A stretch of 64,000 nt of DNA from Vreelandella songnenensis (GCF_003002925.1 NZ_PVTK01000005.1:221682-285681); one strand, 5' to 3'; positions 11,000-19,914 are shown, numbered from the stretch's first letter. The notes: a model not told the origin generated them from the letters alone. Numbers and translations are program-made.

Positions 11000-11677
11000 T
11001 TAGTTATTTTCACCCTCCGGCTGTTGGCGCAGCAACAGCTCAACGCGCCGGTTAGCGGCGCGTCCGGCCGGCGTTGCGTTACTTTCCATGGGTTGGGTGT
11101 CGGCGTAGCCAACCGCCCGCATGCGAGAAATAGCCACTCCCTGACGCTCAAGATGACGCATCACGGCGATAGCGCGCCCGGCAGAAAGCTCCCAGTTGGA
11201 AGGAAAGCGGGGCGTGGCAATCGGAATATTGTCAGTATGCCCTTCAACGGAAATCTGCCCATCAAAGGTTGCCAGCGCGTCAATCAGGCTTTCTACCACA
11301 TCTTGCCCCTGAGCTGTTAGCACTGCCTCGCCGCTTGGAAACAAAAGGCTATCATCGATGCGCAGCGTTACGCCCTCACGCCCCTGGGAGACGCTGACAC
11401 CCGGAATATCGAGTGCCGCCATGGCAGGCTGTACGCCGTTTTGGCGCGGCATTAAACCCGCGCCATGCGGGCCCATAAGCGGGTCCCCCGTACCCGCCCC
11501 GGACAGGCGGGTACTCTCTTGCGCCTCCTGGCCGCCGGGCGGCGCCAGCGCAAGCAACAGTACAAACAGCGTAATCAGCAGCGTGAGTACGTCCAGATAG
11601 CTGGTCAGCCAGCTTTCGTCGCTTTCGCCCTGCGCGGCGGGCAGCTCCAGCGTATGGCGCGTATCGCGATCCAGCAC
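11000..11677 (-). CDS. MotB-type stator protein, second stator pair
   Basis: 225 residues: one membrane helix (about 26-45, YLDVLTLLITLFVLLLALA) with the ion-carrying aspartate at D29, then a short periplasmic linker and an OmpA-type peptidoglycan-binding domain (ISVEGHTDNIPI...NWELSAGRA...NRRVELLL). It would anchor the stator to the cell wall. Its membrane helix is not the ADFMTAMMAFF type of proton-driven MotB, and the N-terminus is shorter. It follows the MotA-like partner by 3 nt and lies downstream of fliA, the place of motD in Pseudomonas. Confidence 0.88.
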   Translation of the reverse strand: MLDRDTRHTLELPAAQGESDESWLTSYLDVLTLLITLFVLLLALAPPGGQEAQESTRLSGAGTGDPLMGPHGAGLMPRQNGVQPAMAALDIPGVSVSQGREGVTLRIDDSLLFPSGEAVLTAQGQDVVESLIDALATFDGQISVEGHTDNIPIATPRFPSNWELSAGRAIAVMRHLERQGVAISRMRAVGYADTQPMESNATPAGRAANRRVELLLRQQPEGENN

Positions 11678-11680
11678 CGG

Positions 11681-12502
11681 TCAGCCCTTTGCCGATGCGC
11701 TGTCAGTGCCGGGCCGGGGTTTTATGCTGGGGTCGCGAATTTCATCGTTGTAGTTGGCAATAAACGAATTCAGCGTTTCTTCGATAAAGGACGGCAGGCG
11801 ACGCTTGGTGATCAGCGAGATGCCTTCCAGCACCATGTTCATGGTGATCAGGCGCTCTTCGGTACGCCGTTCAAGCTTGACGGCAATCGGCTTGAACACC
11901 AGATTGGCCAGCAGAATGCCGTAGAACGTGGTAAGCAGCGCCACCGCCATGCGCGGGCCGATCACCTCAAGATCACCGGCGTCCATGACTTCGAGCATGT
12001 TGACCAGCCCCACCAGCGTGCCAATCATGCCAAAGGCGGGCGCGTAGGTGGCCATCGTACGAAATATCTGCGCCTCGGCATGCTCCCGCGCCTTCAGGCG
12101 GGCAATCCGCCAGCGCAGCATGTCGAAAATTTCATTCTCTTTGGTATTGGCAATGACCAGCTGAATACCGGTGCGCAGAAACGGATTGCGGGTATGCTCG
12201 AGCGCTTTTTCCACGGCGCGCACATCGCCCTTGAACCACAGCCGTGACATGGCAACCAGCTCGTTGATGTCGTCGCGGGCATAGGTGTTCTCACGTCGGA
12301 ATACCAGGCCCACCAGGCGCACGACGCGCAGCACTTCCTTGAGCGGATAGCTGATGAACGTAGCCGCCAGGGTGCCGGTCACCACGATCGCCAGACCCGG
12401 CAGGTTAATGAAACTTTCCGGCGACTCGGCGGTAAAGAACAGCACGCTTATCAGCAGCAGAATGCTGGCGAATATACCTATCAACGTAGACGGGTTCATC
12501 AA
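11681..12502 (-). CDS. MotA/PomA-type stator protein, second stator pair
   Basis: 273 residues with four membrane segments. The motif pair YAPAFGMIGTLVGLVNML and AVALLTTFYGILLANLVFKP matches the PomA-like subgroup, many of whose members are sodium-driven, more than the E. coli MotA type seen at 32032-32901. With the next gene it forms the second flagellar stator, a ring-and-peg ion channel pushing on FliG. AGGAG precedes the ATG. The ion used cannot be decided from sequence. Confidence 0.88.
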   Translation of the reverse strand: MMNPSTLIGIFASILLLISVLFFTAESPESFINLPGLAIVVTGTLAATFISYPLKEVLRVVRLVGLVFRRENTYARDDINELVAMSRLWFKGDVRAVEKALEHTRNPFLRTGIQLVIANTKENEIFDMLRWRIARLKAREHAEAQIFRTMATYAPAFGMIGTLVGLVNMLEVMDAGDLEVIGPRMAVALLTTFYGILLANLVFKPIAVKLERRTEERLITMNMVLEGISLITKRRLPSFIEETLNSFIANYNDEIRDPSIKPRPGTDSASAKG

Positions 12503-12539
12503 CGGCTCCTCGCCGGTTGGTGTAAGTGAGAGTGGCAGT

Positions 12540-13241
12540 TCAGCCAGCGTCGTTCAGGCGAGCCCGCAAACGGCTGATGGCCTGGCTATGCAGTTGGGAG
12601 ACCCGGGATTCGGTAACACCCAGCACGGCACCTACCTCCTTGAGGTTCAGCTCCTCCTGATAGTAAAGCGCCATCAGCAGCTTTTCGCGCTCCGGCAAGG
12701 CGTCGATTGCCGCCACCAGCGTCTCACGCTGCTGATCACCCAGAAGTTGATCAAACGGCAGGTTGCCGGCATCAAAGCTTGCCGGCTCACTACCATCGGC
12801 CACCAGCTCTTCAAAGGGCAAAAGCTGGCCGCTGTTGGTATCGTTGAGAAGCTGCTGATACTCGTTTAGCGGCATATCGAGATCGCGGGCGATTTCGCCC
12901 TCTTCAGGTGGGCGTCCCAACTGCTGCTCAAGCCGGCGGATAGTGTCGTCCACTGCCCGCGCCGCGCGCCGGACGCTGCGCGGCAGCCAGTCCCGGGTAC
13001 GCAGCTCATCCAGCATCGCCCCGCGAATACGCTGGCTGGCAAAGGTGGCAAAACTGGCACCCTGGGTCGCATCGAAGCGGCTGAGTGCTTCCAGAAGCCC
13101 CACCGTGCCCGCCTGGATAAGATCGTCAAGTTCAATGCTTGCCGGTAACCTGACCTGCAGCGTTAAGGCATGACGTCTCACCAGGGGCATGTACTGCGTC
13201 AGTAGCTCACGCTGTTGGATCCTGCCTTGTGCTGTGTACAT
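12540..13241 (-). CDS. fliA: Flagellar sigma factor sigma-28 (FliA)
   Basis: 233 residues with sigma region 2 (LIQAGTVGLLEALSRFD, ASFATFASQRIRGAMLDELR) and region 4 HTH (LNLKEVGAVLGVTESRVSQLHSQAI). FliA directs RNA polymerase to late flagellar promoters of TAAAGTTT-N11-GCCGATAA type; four such sites are readable in this window. It is held inactive by FlgM (62313-62579). The start has GAGG 9 nt upstream. It is preceded by flhE and followed by the second stator pair, all on the same strand. Confidence 0.97.
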   Translation of the reverse strand: MYTAQGRIQQRELLTQYMPLVRRHALTLQVRLPASIELDDLIQAGTVGLLEALSRFDATQGASFATFASQRIRGAMLDELRTRDWLPRSVRRAARAVDDTIRRLEQQLGRPPEEGEIARDLDMPLNEYQQLLNDTNSGQLLPFEELVADGSEPASFDAGNLPFDQLLGDQQRETLVAAIDALPEREKLLMALYYQEELNLKEVGAVLGVTESRVSQLHSQAISRLRARLNDAG

Positions 13242-13267
13242 CTTATGGCCTCGCGGCTATACAACTT

Positions 13268-13669
13268 TCACTGGTAGTTCACAATGACTTGCAGCCCTTG
13301 CACGCGTACTGGGCGCTGGCCTGGACGTAGCGCAAAGCGAAAACGCAGCGGCGCATCCGCCTGCCTGCCCGCAAGCGCGGTAACGGTCCCGCGCATACCG
13401 GAAAGCGCAACACACTGCTGGGGATGACAGAGCCAAGCGTTGACGACCTCCCCGGGCGGTGCATCCAGACGCCAGTGTATCCGGTCGATAACCCCCCCAT
13501 CGAGAGATACACCGGGCGGCGGCGTGACCGGGTGGCTGACGCTCTCCCGATCGCTCATGGCGACCATGACGCCGGGCACCTGGGCACTCCAGCTGCCTGC
13601 CGCATGGGTCGCGCCGACGAACGCGATAAGCCAAGCGCAACTCATTACCCTTAATATCCAGCTTAGCAT
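13268..13669 (-). CDS. flhE: Flagellar periplasmic protein FlhE
   Basis: 133 residues with an N-terminal signal peptide ending near THAAG, then the FlhE pattern: GSWSAQ..., PPPGV, a two-cysteine segment LCHPQQCVALSG, PLRFRFAL, and the terminal VQGLQVIVNYQ. In enterobacteria FlhE is the last gene of flhBAE; it acts in the periplasm and limits proton leakage through the export gate and rod. Here it is separated from flhA by flhF and the flhG-like gene. GAGGA precedes the ATG by 10 nt. Similarity is judged by eye from motif spacing. Confidence 0.8.
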   Translation of the reverse strand: MLSWILRVMSCAWLIAFVGATHAAGSWSAQVPGVMVAMSDRESVSHPVTPPPGVSLDGGVIDRIHWRLDAPPGEVVNAWLCHPQQCVALSGMRGTVTALAGRQADAPLRFRFALRPGQRPVRVQGLQVIVNYQ

Positions 13670-13738
13670 GCTTGTTGCATCCTCAAGATAACGGTTCCGA
13701 CAAAATTACGCCGCCCAAGCCGCTGATATATACCGCAT

Positions 13739-14335
13739 TCAGCGTGCCAGCAAGAGAAGATCGGTAGCCAGGTAGCTGGCGGCGGCGGCGCGCAGGTTGC
13801 TCAAGAGCCCCTGTCGTCTTACATTCGGCTCATGTAGCGCCAGCAGACGCTGTGGGCCACCATGCTCACGCGCCAGACGCAGGGCGCGGTACATCTGGGC
13901 AAAGGCATCGGCATCGCTGCTGATCCACAGCGCCCAACGGGCATGCTGCGCCGTGAGCCGGGCAAGCTCGGGGGCATCCGGATCAATGACATGGATCTCC
14001 CACGCCTCGGGGCTGCCAGCCCACTTGCGACCCAGCGTCGACCACTGCCCCAGGCGTTGCTTTACCTGCGCGCGGGTAAGCGTCCCCCGTCCCGCCGGGC
14101 CAATGACCCATAGCGGTTTCAACGGCGCAGGCGGTGTAATGGCCAGGGGTGCGATGGGCTGAGGAGCGCCGCTGGATACTTCGGGCGATAGTTCGCTCTC
14201 AGGCGCTGCTTGACTGGCAGGCACGGGCGTCATGGGCGCAAGACTTTCTTCAGCAAGCTCTTCGCCACCTTGCTCCTGCTTCATGCGCTGGGCATCCGCC
14301 CATTGGCGAAGGCCCGCCGCCTGGTCCTGACTCAT
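13739..14335 (-). CDS. Degenerate FlhG/FleN-like protein (FlhF regulator remnant)
   Basis: 198 residues. Residues 2-17 read SQDQAAGLRQWADAQR, the DQAxxLR helix with which FlhG stimulates the GTPase of FlhF. A Pro/Glu/Ser-rich linker (about 18-70) follows, then a shortened MinD-like half: VIGPAGRGTLT stands where FlhG has TGGKGGVGKT, HVIDPDAPELA where it has IVDTAAGI, and WISSDADAFAQMYRALRLAREHG where it has CDEPTSITDAYALIKILSREHG. The P-loop lysines and about 80 residues around the switch regions are missing, and the C-terminal part is cut. The frame is open, with a normal ATG overlapping the flhF stop by 4 bases, so it appears to be an intact functional derivative and not decay. Confidence 0.72.
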   Translation of the reverse strand: MSQDQAAGLRQWADAQRMKQEQGGEELAEESLAPMTPVPASQAAPESELSPEVSSGAPQPIAPLAITPPAPLKPLWVIGPAGRGTLTRAQVKQRLGQWSTLGRKWAGSPEAWEIHVIDPDAPELARLTAQHARWALWISSDADAFAQMYRALRLAREHGGPQRLLALHEPNVRRQGLLSNLRAAAASYLATDLLLLAR

Positions 14336-16497
14336 ACGCCTACCTCGCGACTGACGCTACCCAACTGACGAATGGCGTCCCGCGCCATGAAGGCGTAGAC
14401 CAGCGCATCCAGCATGGCCGTATCACGACGCTTGCGGCGAGTGCCCAGCAGGTTCAGCAGATCGGTACGCAAAGCCAGCGCGGCCTCATCAGAGGCGTTA
14501 TCCAGATGACTGACCACCGCCGCCACGCCACTGGCCATCAACAGGCGCACCTCGGCGCTTACATCACCGCTATCGGCTTCCTTGAGCTGCTGCCAGGCGC
14601 GCTTGGTCAACGCCGAGAGCCCCTCGCTTTGCAGTTGGGTCGTTAACAGCGGCAGTACTTCGCCACCCAGCCGCGCAGGCGTGAGCCAGTAGCGCCGGGC
14701 AACCACCTTGGCGCTTTCCGGATCGCGAATCTCGCCGTACCAGGCCGTCAGCGCATCGCCGGCGTCGCCATGCACTTCAGCGTAGGCGTTCCATAGCTGC
14801 ATGGCCTGGCCGCGAAAGCGAACATCAACGCGGTGGCTAAGTGTGCTGTCATTGAACAGGGCACGCAGCGTGGAGCGCTCGCCGTGGAAGGATACCCGCT
14901 GGGCAGGGGCCGCGAGACTGACCCAGGTCAACGCCTGCGCATTTAACCACTGCCGGGTGTCGAAATCGGGCAGCACGGGCAGCAGGTGCGCGCGTGTGCC
15001 CGAGCGCTCGTTCTGGGCTTCCAAACGGGCCTGCCAACCGGCGGGCTGGCGGTGCTGCAACGCAGGCAGCGCAAGCCAAGCGTCTTGCTCGTCGATACCC
15101 ATATCCGGCATGGCCCAGTCACAGCCGCGCTCGTTGCGCCGCGCCGACCAGGCCGTGGTGGCAGCCGGCAAGGGCTTGGCAAGCAACGCATCCAGCTGGC
15201 TGTCCTGCAGGCCGCCGGGCAGTGCGCCGATATCCCACACGGCTTCCAGCGCACCAAAGCCGGTCATGCGCTGGCGTAACCGGGTCAGTAGCGATGACAG
15301 ACGCCGCCCCTGGCCCAGCACATCCCGCGACCAGCGCGGCATGCTGAGCGGAGCGGCAAGCCCTGAGCGCGTGCTGACCGGGGCCTGGGTTTCAAGCGCT
15401 TGATGGATCAGCGCCCTGGGTGTGGCCACACTCATGTCTTCGGGCACCTGCTGGCCATGCGAGCTGAACAGCACGCGCATGCCATGGCGGATGACGATAT
15501 CCAGCACCGGAGCCAGACGGCCCGCTTCGTCCTGCTTGGTGATGATGCAGTCATCGAGCTCGGCGCCTGCCGCCCGGGCCGCCTGACGATAGCGCAGCAC
15601 CACTTCTTCCAGGGTTTCCGGCTGGCTGGCGGCATTCAGCAGCAGCACCAGGCGAACGCGGGAGTGTCCGCCCTGAAGGTGGGCAATCTGTTCGATCACG
15701 CGCTGATCGCGCTGGCTCATGCCCACCGTGTCGATCATGACCCACTGCTTGCCCTGCAGTCGGTTGAGCAGATCATCTACCGGCTGTTCGGCATCGAGCG
15801 CATACATGGGCGTATCCAGCAGCCGGGCGTAAATGCGCAGCTGTTCGTGGGCACCGATACGAAAACTGTCGGTGGTTACCAGCGCTACCGGGCGAGTGCC
15901 GTGGCGCATGACGAAGCGTGCGGCAAGCTTGGCGGTGGTGGTGGTCTTGCCGACACCGGTAGGCCCTACCAGGGCGACAATACCGGTCTGGTCGAAAAAG
16001 CTGGCTTCATCATCGAGCACGTTAAGTCGACCGGCCAGCTGCTGGCGCAGCCAGGCAAGCGGCGCATCGCTTTGGGGGTCAAGCGCTTTGAGCGACTCGG
16101 GTAGCCCCGAAAGTATTTCGTCACCCAGCTCGGCGCTGAAGCCGACCCGTGCCAGCAGCTCACTCAGCTGTGCCTGGGTGCTCGTGGCCGCCGGGGCCGA
16201 CGCTACGGGCTGCGCTGCCTGCTGGCGGGTCAGCAGTGCGCGCATATCCTGCATTTCCTGCAGCAGTCGTTCGCTCATGGCCTGCAGCGGATCAGGCGCA
16301 CTCACCGGTTCGGCCACCGCCATCGGTGGCGTGGGCGTGAGTTCAGCGGCGTCGACCGCGTCATCGGCCATGGCCAGAATTTCCACGCCTTCATCAGTAC
16401 GTCGATTGGCCAGAATCAGGGCGTCATCGCCCAGCGTCTCACGGACCTGGCGCATGACATCGCGACTGTTTGCTCCAATAAAACGCCTAACGCTCAT
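14332..16497 (-). CDS. flhF: Flagellar SRP-like GTPase FlhF with long C-terminal extension
   Basis: 721 residues, against 430-500 usually. The N-terminal B region (MSVRRFIGANSRDVMRQVRE) leads to an NG GTPase domain: P-loop GPTGVGKTT at 178-186, LVTTDSFRIGAHEQL at 207-220, DTVGMSQRD at 256-264 and TKQDE at 320-324 (usually TKLDE). FlhF is a membrane-associated GTPase that sets flagellar position and number. NG ends near 365; the remaining about 355 residues have no motif I recognise, and are Ala/Leu-rich with many tryptophans. The extension ends in a helical segment shortly before the stop. The downstream flhG-like gene overlaps by 4 bases. Confidence 0.9.
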   Translation of the reverse strand: MSVRRFIGANSRDVMRQVRETLGDDALILANRRTDEGVEILAMADDAVDAAELTPTPPMAVAEPVSAPDPLQAMSERLLQEMQDMRALLTRQQAAQPVASAPAATSTQAQLSELLARVGFSAELGDEILSGLPESLKALDPQSDAPLAWLRQQLAGRLNVLDDEASFFDQTGIVALVGPTGVGKTTTTAKLAARFVMRHGTRPVALVTTDSFRIGAHEQLRIYARLLDTPMYALDAEQPVDDLLNRLQGKQWVMIDTVGMSQRDQRVIEQIAHLQGGHSRVRLVLLLNAASQPETLEEVVLRYRQAARAAGAELDDCIITKQDEAGRLAPVLDIVIRHGMRVLFSSHGQQVPEDMSVATPRALIHQALETQAPVSTRSGLAAPLSMPRWSRDVLGQGRRLSSLLTRLRQRMTGFGALEAVWDIGALPGGLQDSQLDALLAKPLPAATTAWSARRNERGCDWAMPDMGIDEQDAWLALPALQHRQPAGWQARLEAQNERSGTRAHLLPVLPDFDTRQWLNAQALTWVSLAAPAQRVSFHGERSTLRALFNDSTLSHRVDVRFRGQAMQLWNAYAEVHGDAGDALTAWYGEIRDPESAKVVARRYWLTPARLGGEVLPLLTTQLQSEGLSALTKRAWQQLKEADSGDVSAEVRLLMASGVAAVVSHLDNASDEAALALRTDLLNLLGTRRKRRDTAMLDALVYAFMARDAIRQLGSVSREVGV

Positions 16498-16545
16498 GGC
16501 TTACCTTTAATGTGTCGAAATAATCGCTGCGTGTGGCCGCCATGC

Positions 16546-18633
16546 TTAGCGGCCCCCGACCAGCGTGGTAACACGCAGCGTTCGGTCATCTGGAATTTCG
16601 GCCTGGGACATCACGACCAGATGGCGCATCCGGCGGCGCAGAAAGCGCGAGAGCACGCCGCGCAGCGAGTGCTGGACCACCAGCACCGGCGCTTCGCCGC
16701 TCGCTTCGTGACGCTCCAGCGCTTGATGCGCCTGGGTCATCAGGGTATCTGCCAAACCGGGCTCCATCGCGCCGTTGCCGTTCATTGCCTGAATCAACAC
16801 CTGCTCAAGCTGGGCATCGAGTCCCATCACGTTGAGCGTCTCCTGGCCGGCAAACCACTGCTGGGTAATGGCGCGACCCAGACCGATACGCACCAGGGCC
16901 GTCAGTTCGCCCGGGTCTTTCTGCTGGCCGGCATACTCGGCCAGGGTATCCAGAATGGAGCGCATGTCACGAATGGAGACATCCTCTTCCAGCAGGTTTT
17001 GCAGAATACGCTGCAAGACGGTGAGCGAAATGGCCTTGGGCACCACTTCCTCGACCAGCGATTTCTGATCCTCGCCCAGCTTATCGAGCAGCTTCTGGAC
17101 TTCCTGGCGCCCCAGCATTTCCGGCGAATGGCGGTGCAGCAGATGATTCAGGTGCGTGGCAATCACGGTGCTGGCATCCACCACCGTATAGCCATAGACC
17201 TGGGCATGCTCACGCTGGTTGGTATCGATCCACACCGCCGGCAGGCCAAAGGCGGGGTCTTGGGTGGCCGTGCCCTGAAGCTCACCGGAAACCTGGCCTG
17301 GGTCGATGGCAAGCCACTTGCCCGGCTGAGCGTCGGCGCGGCCAATTTCTGCGCCTTTCAGTGAAAGCACGTAGGCGTTGGGGGAAAGCTCCAGGTTGTC
17401 GCGGATATGCACCACCGGGGGCAGAAAGCCGACTTCCTGAGCAAATTTCTTGCGCACGCTCTTGATGCGTCCCAATAGCTCACCTTTCTGGCGCGCATCC
17501 ACCAGCGGAATCAGGCGGTGGCCGACTTCCAGCCCCAGCGTATCCACCAGTTGAACATCCTCCCAGCTGGCCTCGGGCGTCTCCTGGGTGACCGAGGGCG
17601 CGGTGGCGATCTCTTCCTGTACCTGGGTTTTCTGCTTATGACGAATCAGGACCCAGGCCAGCCCGCCCAGCAGCGCGGTAAACAGCAGAAATACGAAATT
17701 GGGCATGCCGGGCACCATACCCAACAGCCCCAGGACGACGGCGGCCAGAATCAATACCTGAGGATTCACGAACAGCTGGCTGAGCATTTGCTGGCCAATG
17801 TCTTCGTTCGTGTCGGTACTCACTCGAGATACCGTGACACCCGCGGCCGTCGAGATCACCAGCGCCGGAATTTGAGCGACCAGGCCGTCACCAATCGCCA
17901 GCAGCATGTACGTCGTGGCGGCGTCGGAGAACCCCATATCGTGCTGCAGCATGCCTATCATCAGCCCGCCGATGATATTGACGACCATGATCACCAGGCC
18001 GGCAATGGCATCACCGCGGACGAACTTGCTCGCACCGTCCATCGAGCCAAAGAAATCCGCCTCTTGAGCGACCTCCGCGCGACGCTTCTTGGCATCCTCT
18101 TCGCCAATCAGGCCAGCATTGAGATCGGCATCGATAGCCATCTGCTTACCGGGCATGGCATCCAGCGTGAAGCGCGCTCCTACCTCGGCAATTCGCCCGG
18201 CGCCTTTGGTGATGACCATGAAGTTGATGATGACGAGGATCAAAAAGACCACCAGGCCCACGGCGAAATTGCCGCCCACCAGGAATGCTCCGAAGGCTTC
18301 GATAACCTTACCGGCGGAGGCACCGCCCAGGTGGCCCTCCATCAGCACCACCCGGGTCGAGGCGACGTTAAGTGACAGACGCAGCAGGGTGGTAAAGAGC
18401 AATATGGATGGAAACGCCGCAAAATCCAGCGGCTTACGTGTAAACATGCTGACCATCAGCACCATGATGGCCAAGGCAATATTGAAGGTGAAGAGTAGGT
18501 CGAGCGCAAAAGGGGGCAAGGGCACGATCATCATGCCCAGGATCATCAGAATCAGCAGCGGCCCGACCAGCAGCTTCATGCGCACATCGCTCATCCAGTC
18601 GCGCTGACCTATTAGCTGACTAAAACCTTTCAT
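16546..18633 (-). CDS. flhA: Flagellar export gate protein FlhA
   Basis: 695 residues, normal for FlhA. Eight N-terminal membrane segments (to about 330) include the conserved FHIPEP-type loop (ARFTLDAMPGKQMAIDADL), followed by the cytoplasmic nonameric ring domain that docks chaperone-substrate complexes. It converts proton-motive force into export in the flagellar type III system, with FlhB, FliP, FliQ and FliR. The ATG overlaps the flhB stop by 4 bases, giving the usual flhBA pair. Confidence 0.98.
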   Translation of the reverse strand: MKGFSQLIGQRDWMSDVRMKLLVGPLLILMILGMMIVPLPPFALDLLFTFNIALAIMVLMVSMFTRKPLDFAAFPSILLFTTLLRLSLNVASTRVVLMEGHLGGASAGKVIEAFGAFLVGGNFAVGLVVFLILVIINFMVITKGAGRIAEVGARFTLDAMPGKQMAIDADLNAGLIGEEDAKKRRAEVAQEADFFGSMDGASKFVRGDAIAGLVIMVVNIIGGLMIGMLQHDMGFSDAATTYMLLAIGDGLVAQIPALVISTAAGVTVSRVSTDTNEDIGQQMLSQLFVNPQVLILAAVVLGLLGMVPGMPNFVFLLFTALLGGLAWVLIRHKQKTQVQEEIATAPSVTQETPEASWEDVQLVDTLGLEVGHRLIPLVDARQKGELLGRIKSVRKKFAQEVGFLPPVVHIRDNLELSPNAYVLSLKGAEIGRADAQPGKWLAIDPGQVSGELQGTATQDPAFGLPAVWIDTNQREHAQVYGYTVVDASTVIATHLNHLLHRHSPEMLGRQEVQKLLDKLGEDQKSLVEEVVPKAISLTVLQRILQNLLEEDVSIRDMRSILDTLAEYAGQQKDPGELTALVRIGLGRAITQQWFAGQETLNVMGLDAQLEQVLIQAMNGNGAMEPGLADTLMTQAHQALERHEASGEAPVLVVQHSLRGVLSRFLRRRMRHLVVMSQAEIPDDRTLRVTTLVGGR

Positions 18634-19799
18634 GGTTGTTGCGCCTCATTACCACCGGCGCCATGCCCGGGGCTTTCCAATTCCGGTGGAACCGGCAGAT
18701 TATCGGGAGTTGGGGGCACCTCGCCTCCTTGTTGTGCAACGTGCTTCAGGCGATAAGCCCAGGCCATGACCTCGGCCACGGCGGTATAAAGCTCGGCGGG
18801 CACTTCGGCGTCCAGGTCCACATGATGGTAAAGCGCGCGCGCCAGCGGTGGCGCCTCCAGCCGCGGAATCCCTGACTCGCTACCCAGCTCGCGAATACGC
18901 GCCGCCACGGCGTCCGCCCCTTTGGCCACCAGACGCGGCGCGCCCATACTGCCTTCCTGGTACATCAGGGCCACGGCATAATGGGTCGGGTTGGTAATGA
19001 TAACGTCGGCCTGGGGTACCTTGCTCATCATTCTGCCCCGCGCCATGGCCTGCTGCTGCTGACGGATACGCCCTTTCACATGAGGGTCGCCCTCGGACTC
19101 CTTGTGCTCGCGCTTGATCTCTTCCTTGCTCATGCGAAGCTTCTTGGCATTGCTCCACAGCTGAAAAGGTACGTCCATGAGAATCACGACAATCAGCGAA
19201 AACACCATCAGTCCGGCGGCCTGAGCGGCCATGTTAAGCGCTCCGGCAAGGGCCTGCTGAATAGGCTGGTCCATCAAGGACAGAAACTTGCCGATATTGA
19301 AGTACAAAAACGCCGAGGCCACGCTGCCGATCAGTACCGATTTGGCAATCGCCTTGGCAAGCTCGATAAGCGCCTGAGAAGAGAAGATGCGCTTGACGCC
19401 TGCCACCGGGTTAAGCTTGGAAAACTTGGGCTTCATGGACTTGGCGGACACGATCCAGCCGCCCAGCAGCGCCGGCGACACCAGCGCGACCACCATAAGC
19501 AGCAGAAACAGTGGCGTCAGGGCAATCAGCGTTCGCTGGCCCAGATCCAGCGCATTGACCAGCATGGGCATCTCTTCCATGGCCTGGCGCCGCTCGAACA
19601 GAAATGCCTGCTCCATGACCATGCCCAGCTGGTCATAAAGCATCATGCCCATACTCCACAAACCAACGACGCCGCCCAGCAGGAGTAGAAACGTGGTGAG
19701 CTCGCGGGAGCGGGGAACCTGTCCCTCTTCACGGGCTTTTTCTCTACGCCTGGGCGTGGCCTCTTCGGTCTTTTCCTGATCGCTATCGTTATCTGCCAT
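18630..19799 (-). CDS. flhB: Flagellar export switch protein FlhB
   Basis: 389 residues. The N-terminus MADNDSDQEKTEEATPRR is typical; four membrane helices follow, then the cytoplasmic domain with the self-cleaving NPTH (in ITNPTHYAVAL) near residue 270. FlhB cleavage switches export from rod/hook to filament substrates under control of FliK. A Pro-rich tail of about 30 residues follows the conserved domain. A second, tail-only FlhB paralogue lies at 34099-34383. Confidence 0.98.
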   Translation of the reverse strand: MADNDSDQEKTEEATPRRREKAREEGQVPRSRELTTFLLLLGGVVGLWSMGMMLYDQLGMVMEQAFLFERRQAMEEMPMLVNALDLGQRTLIALTPLFLLLMVVALVSPALLGGWIVSAKSMKPKFSKLNPVAGVKRIFSSQALIELAKAIAKSVLIGSVASAFLYFNIGKFLSLMDQPIQQALAGALNMAAQAAGLMVFSLIVVILMDVPFQLWSNAKKLRMSKEEIKREHKESEGDPHVKGRIRQQQQAMARGRMMSKVPQADVIITNPTHYAVALMYQEGSMGAPRLVAKGADAVAARIRELGSESGIPRLEAPPLARALYHHVDLDAEVPAELYTAVAEVMAWAYRLKHVAQQGGEVPPTPDNLPVPPELESPGHGAGGNEAQQP

Positions 19800-19834
19800 G
19801 CTGCTACCTGGCCCGCTTAGCGGCTCACCATAAA

Positions 19835-19860
19835 TTCAGCCGCCCCAGGGGACGGCTGAA
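19835..19860 (-). terminator. Hairpin between cheZ and flhB
   Basis: TTCAGCCG / CGGCTGAA, extended inside by CCCC/GGGG with one bulge, lies 55 nt after the cheZ stop and 36 nt before the flhB start. No T-run follows, so it may be an attenuator or mRNA stabiliser that separates the chemotaxis and export parts of the block. Confidence 0.45.
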
Positions 19861-19914
19861 CAAAGCGCTTATTCTGCCAGAGGCAGCTAATGACAAAGTC
19901 TTAATAACGCCGCA

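Noticed and set aside
13739..14335. Reading the short flhG as a pseudogene caused by frameshift
   Set aside because: The frame is open with a normal start and no stop inside, the missing parts are not found in the other frames, and the overlap with flhF is precise. A functional derivative is more likely.
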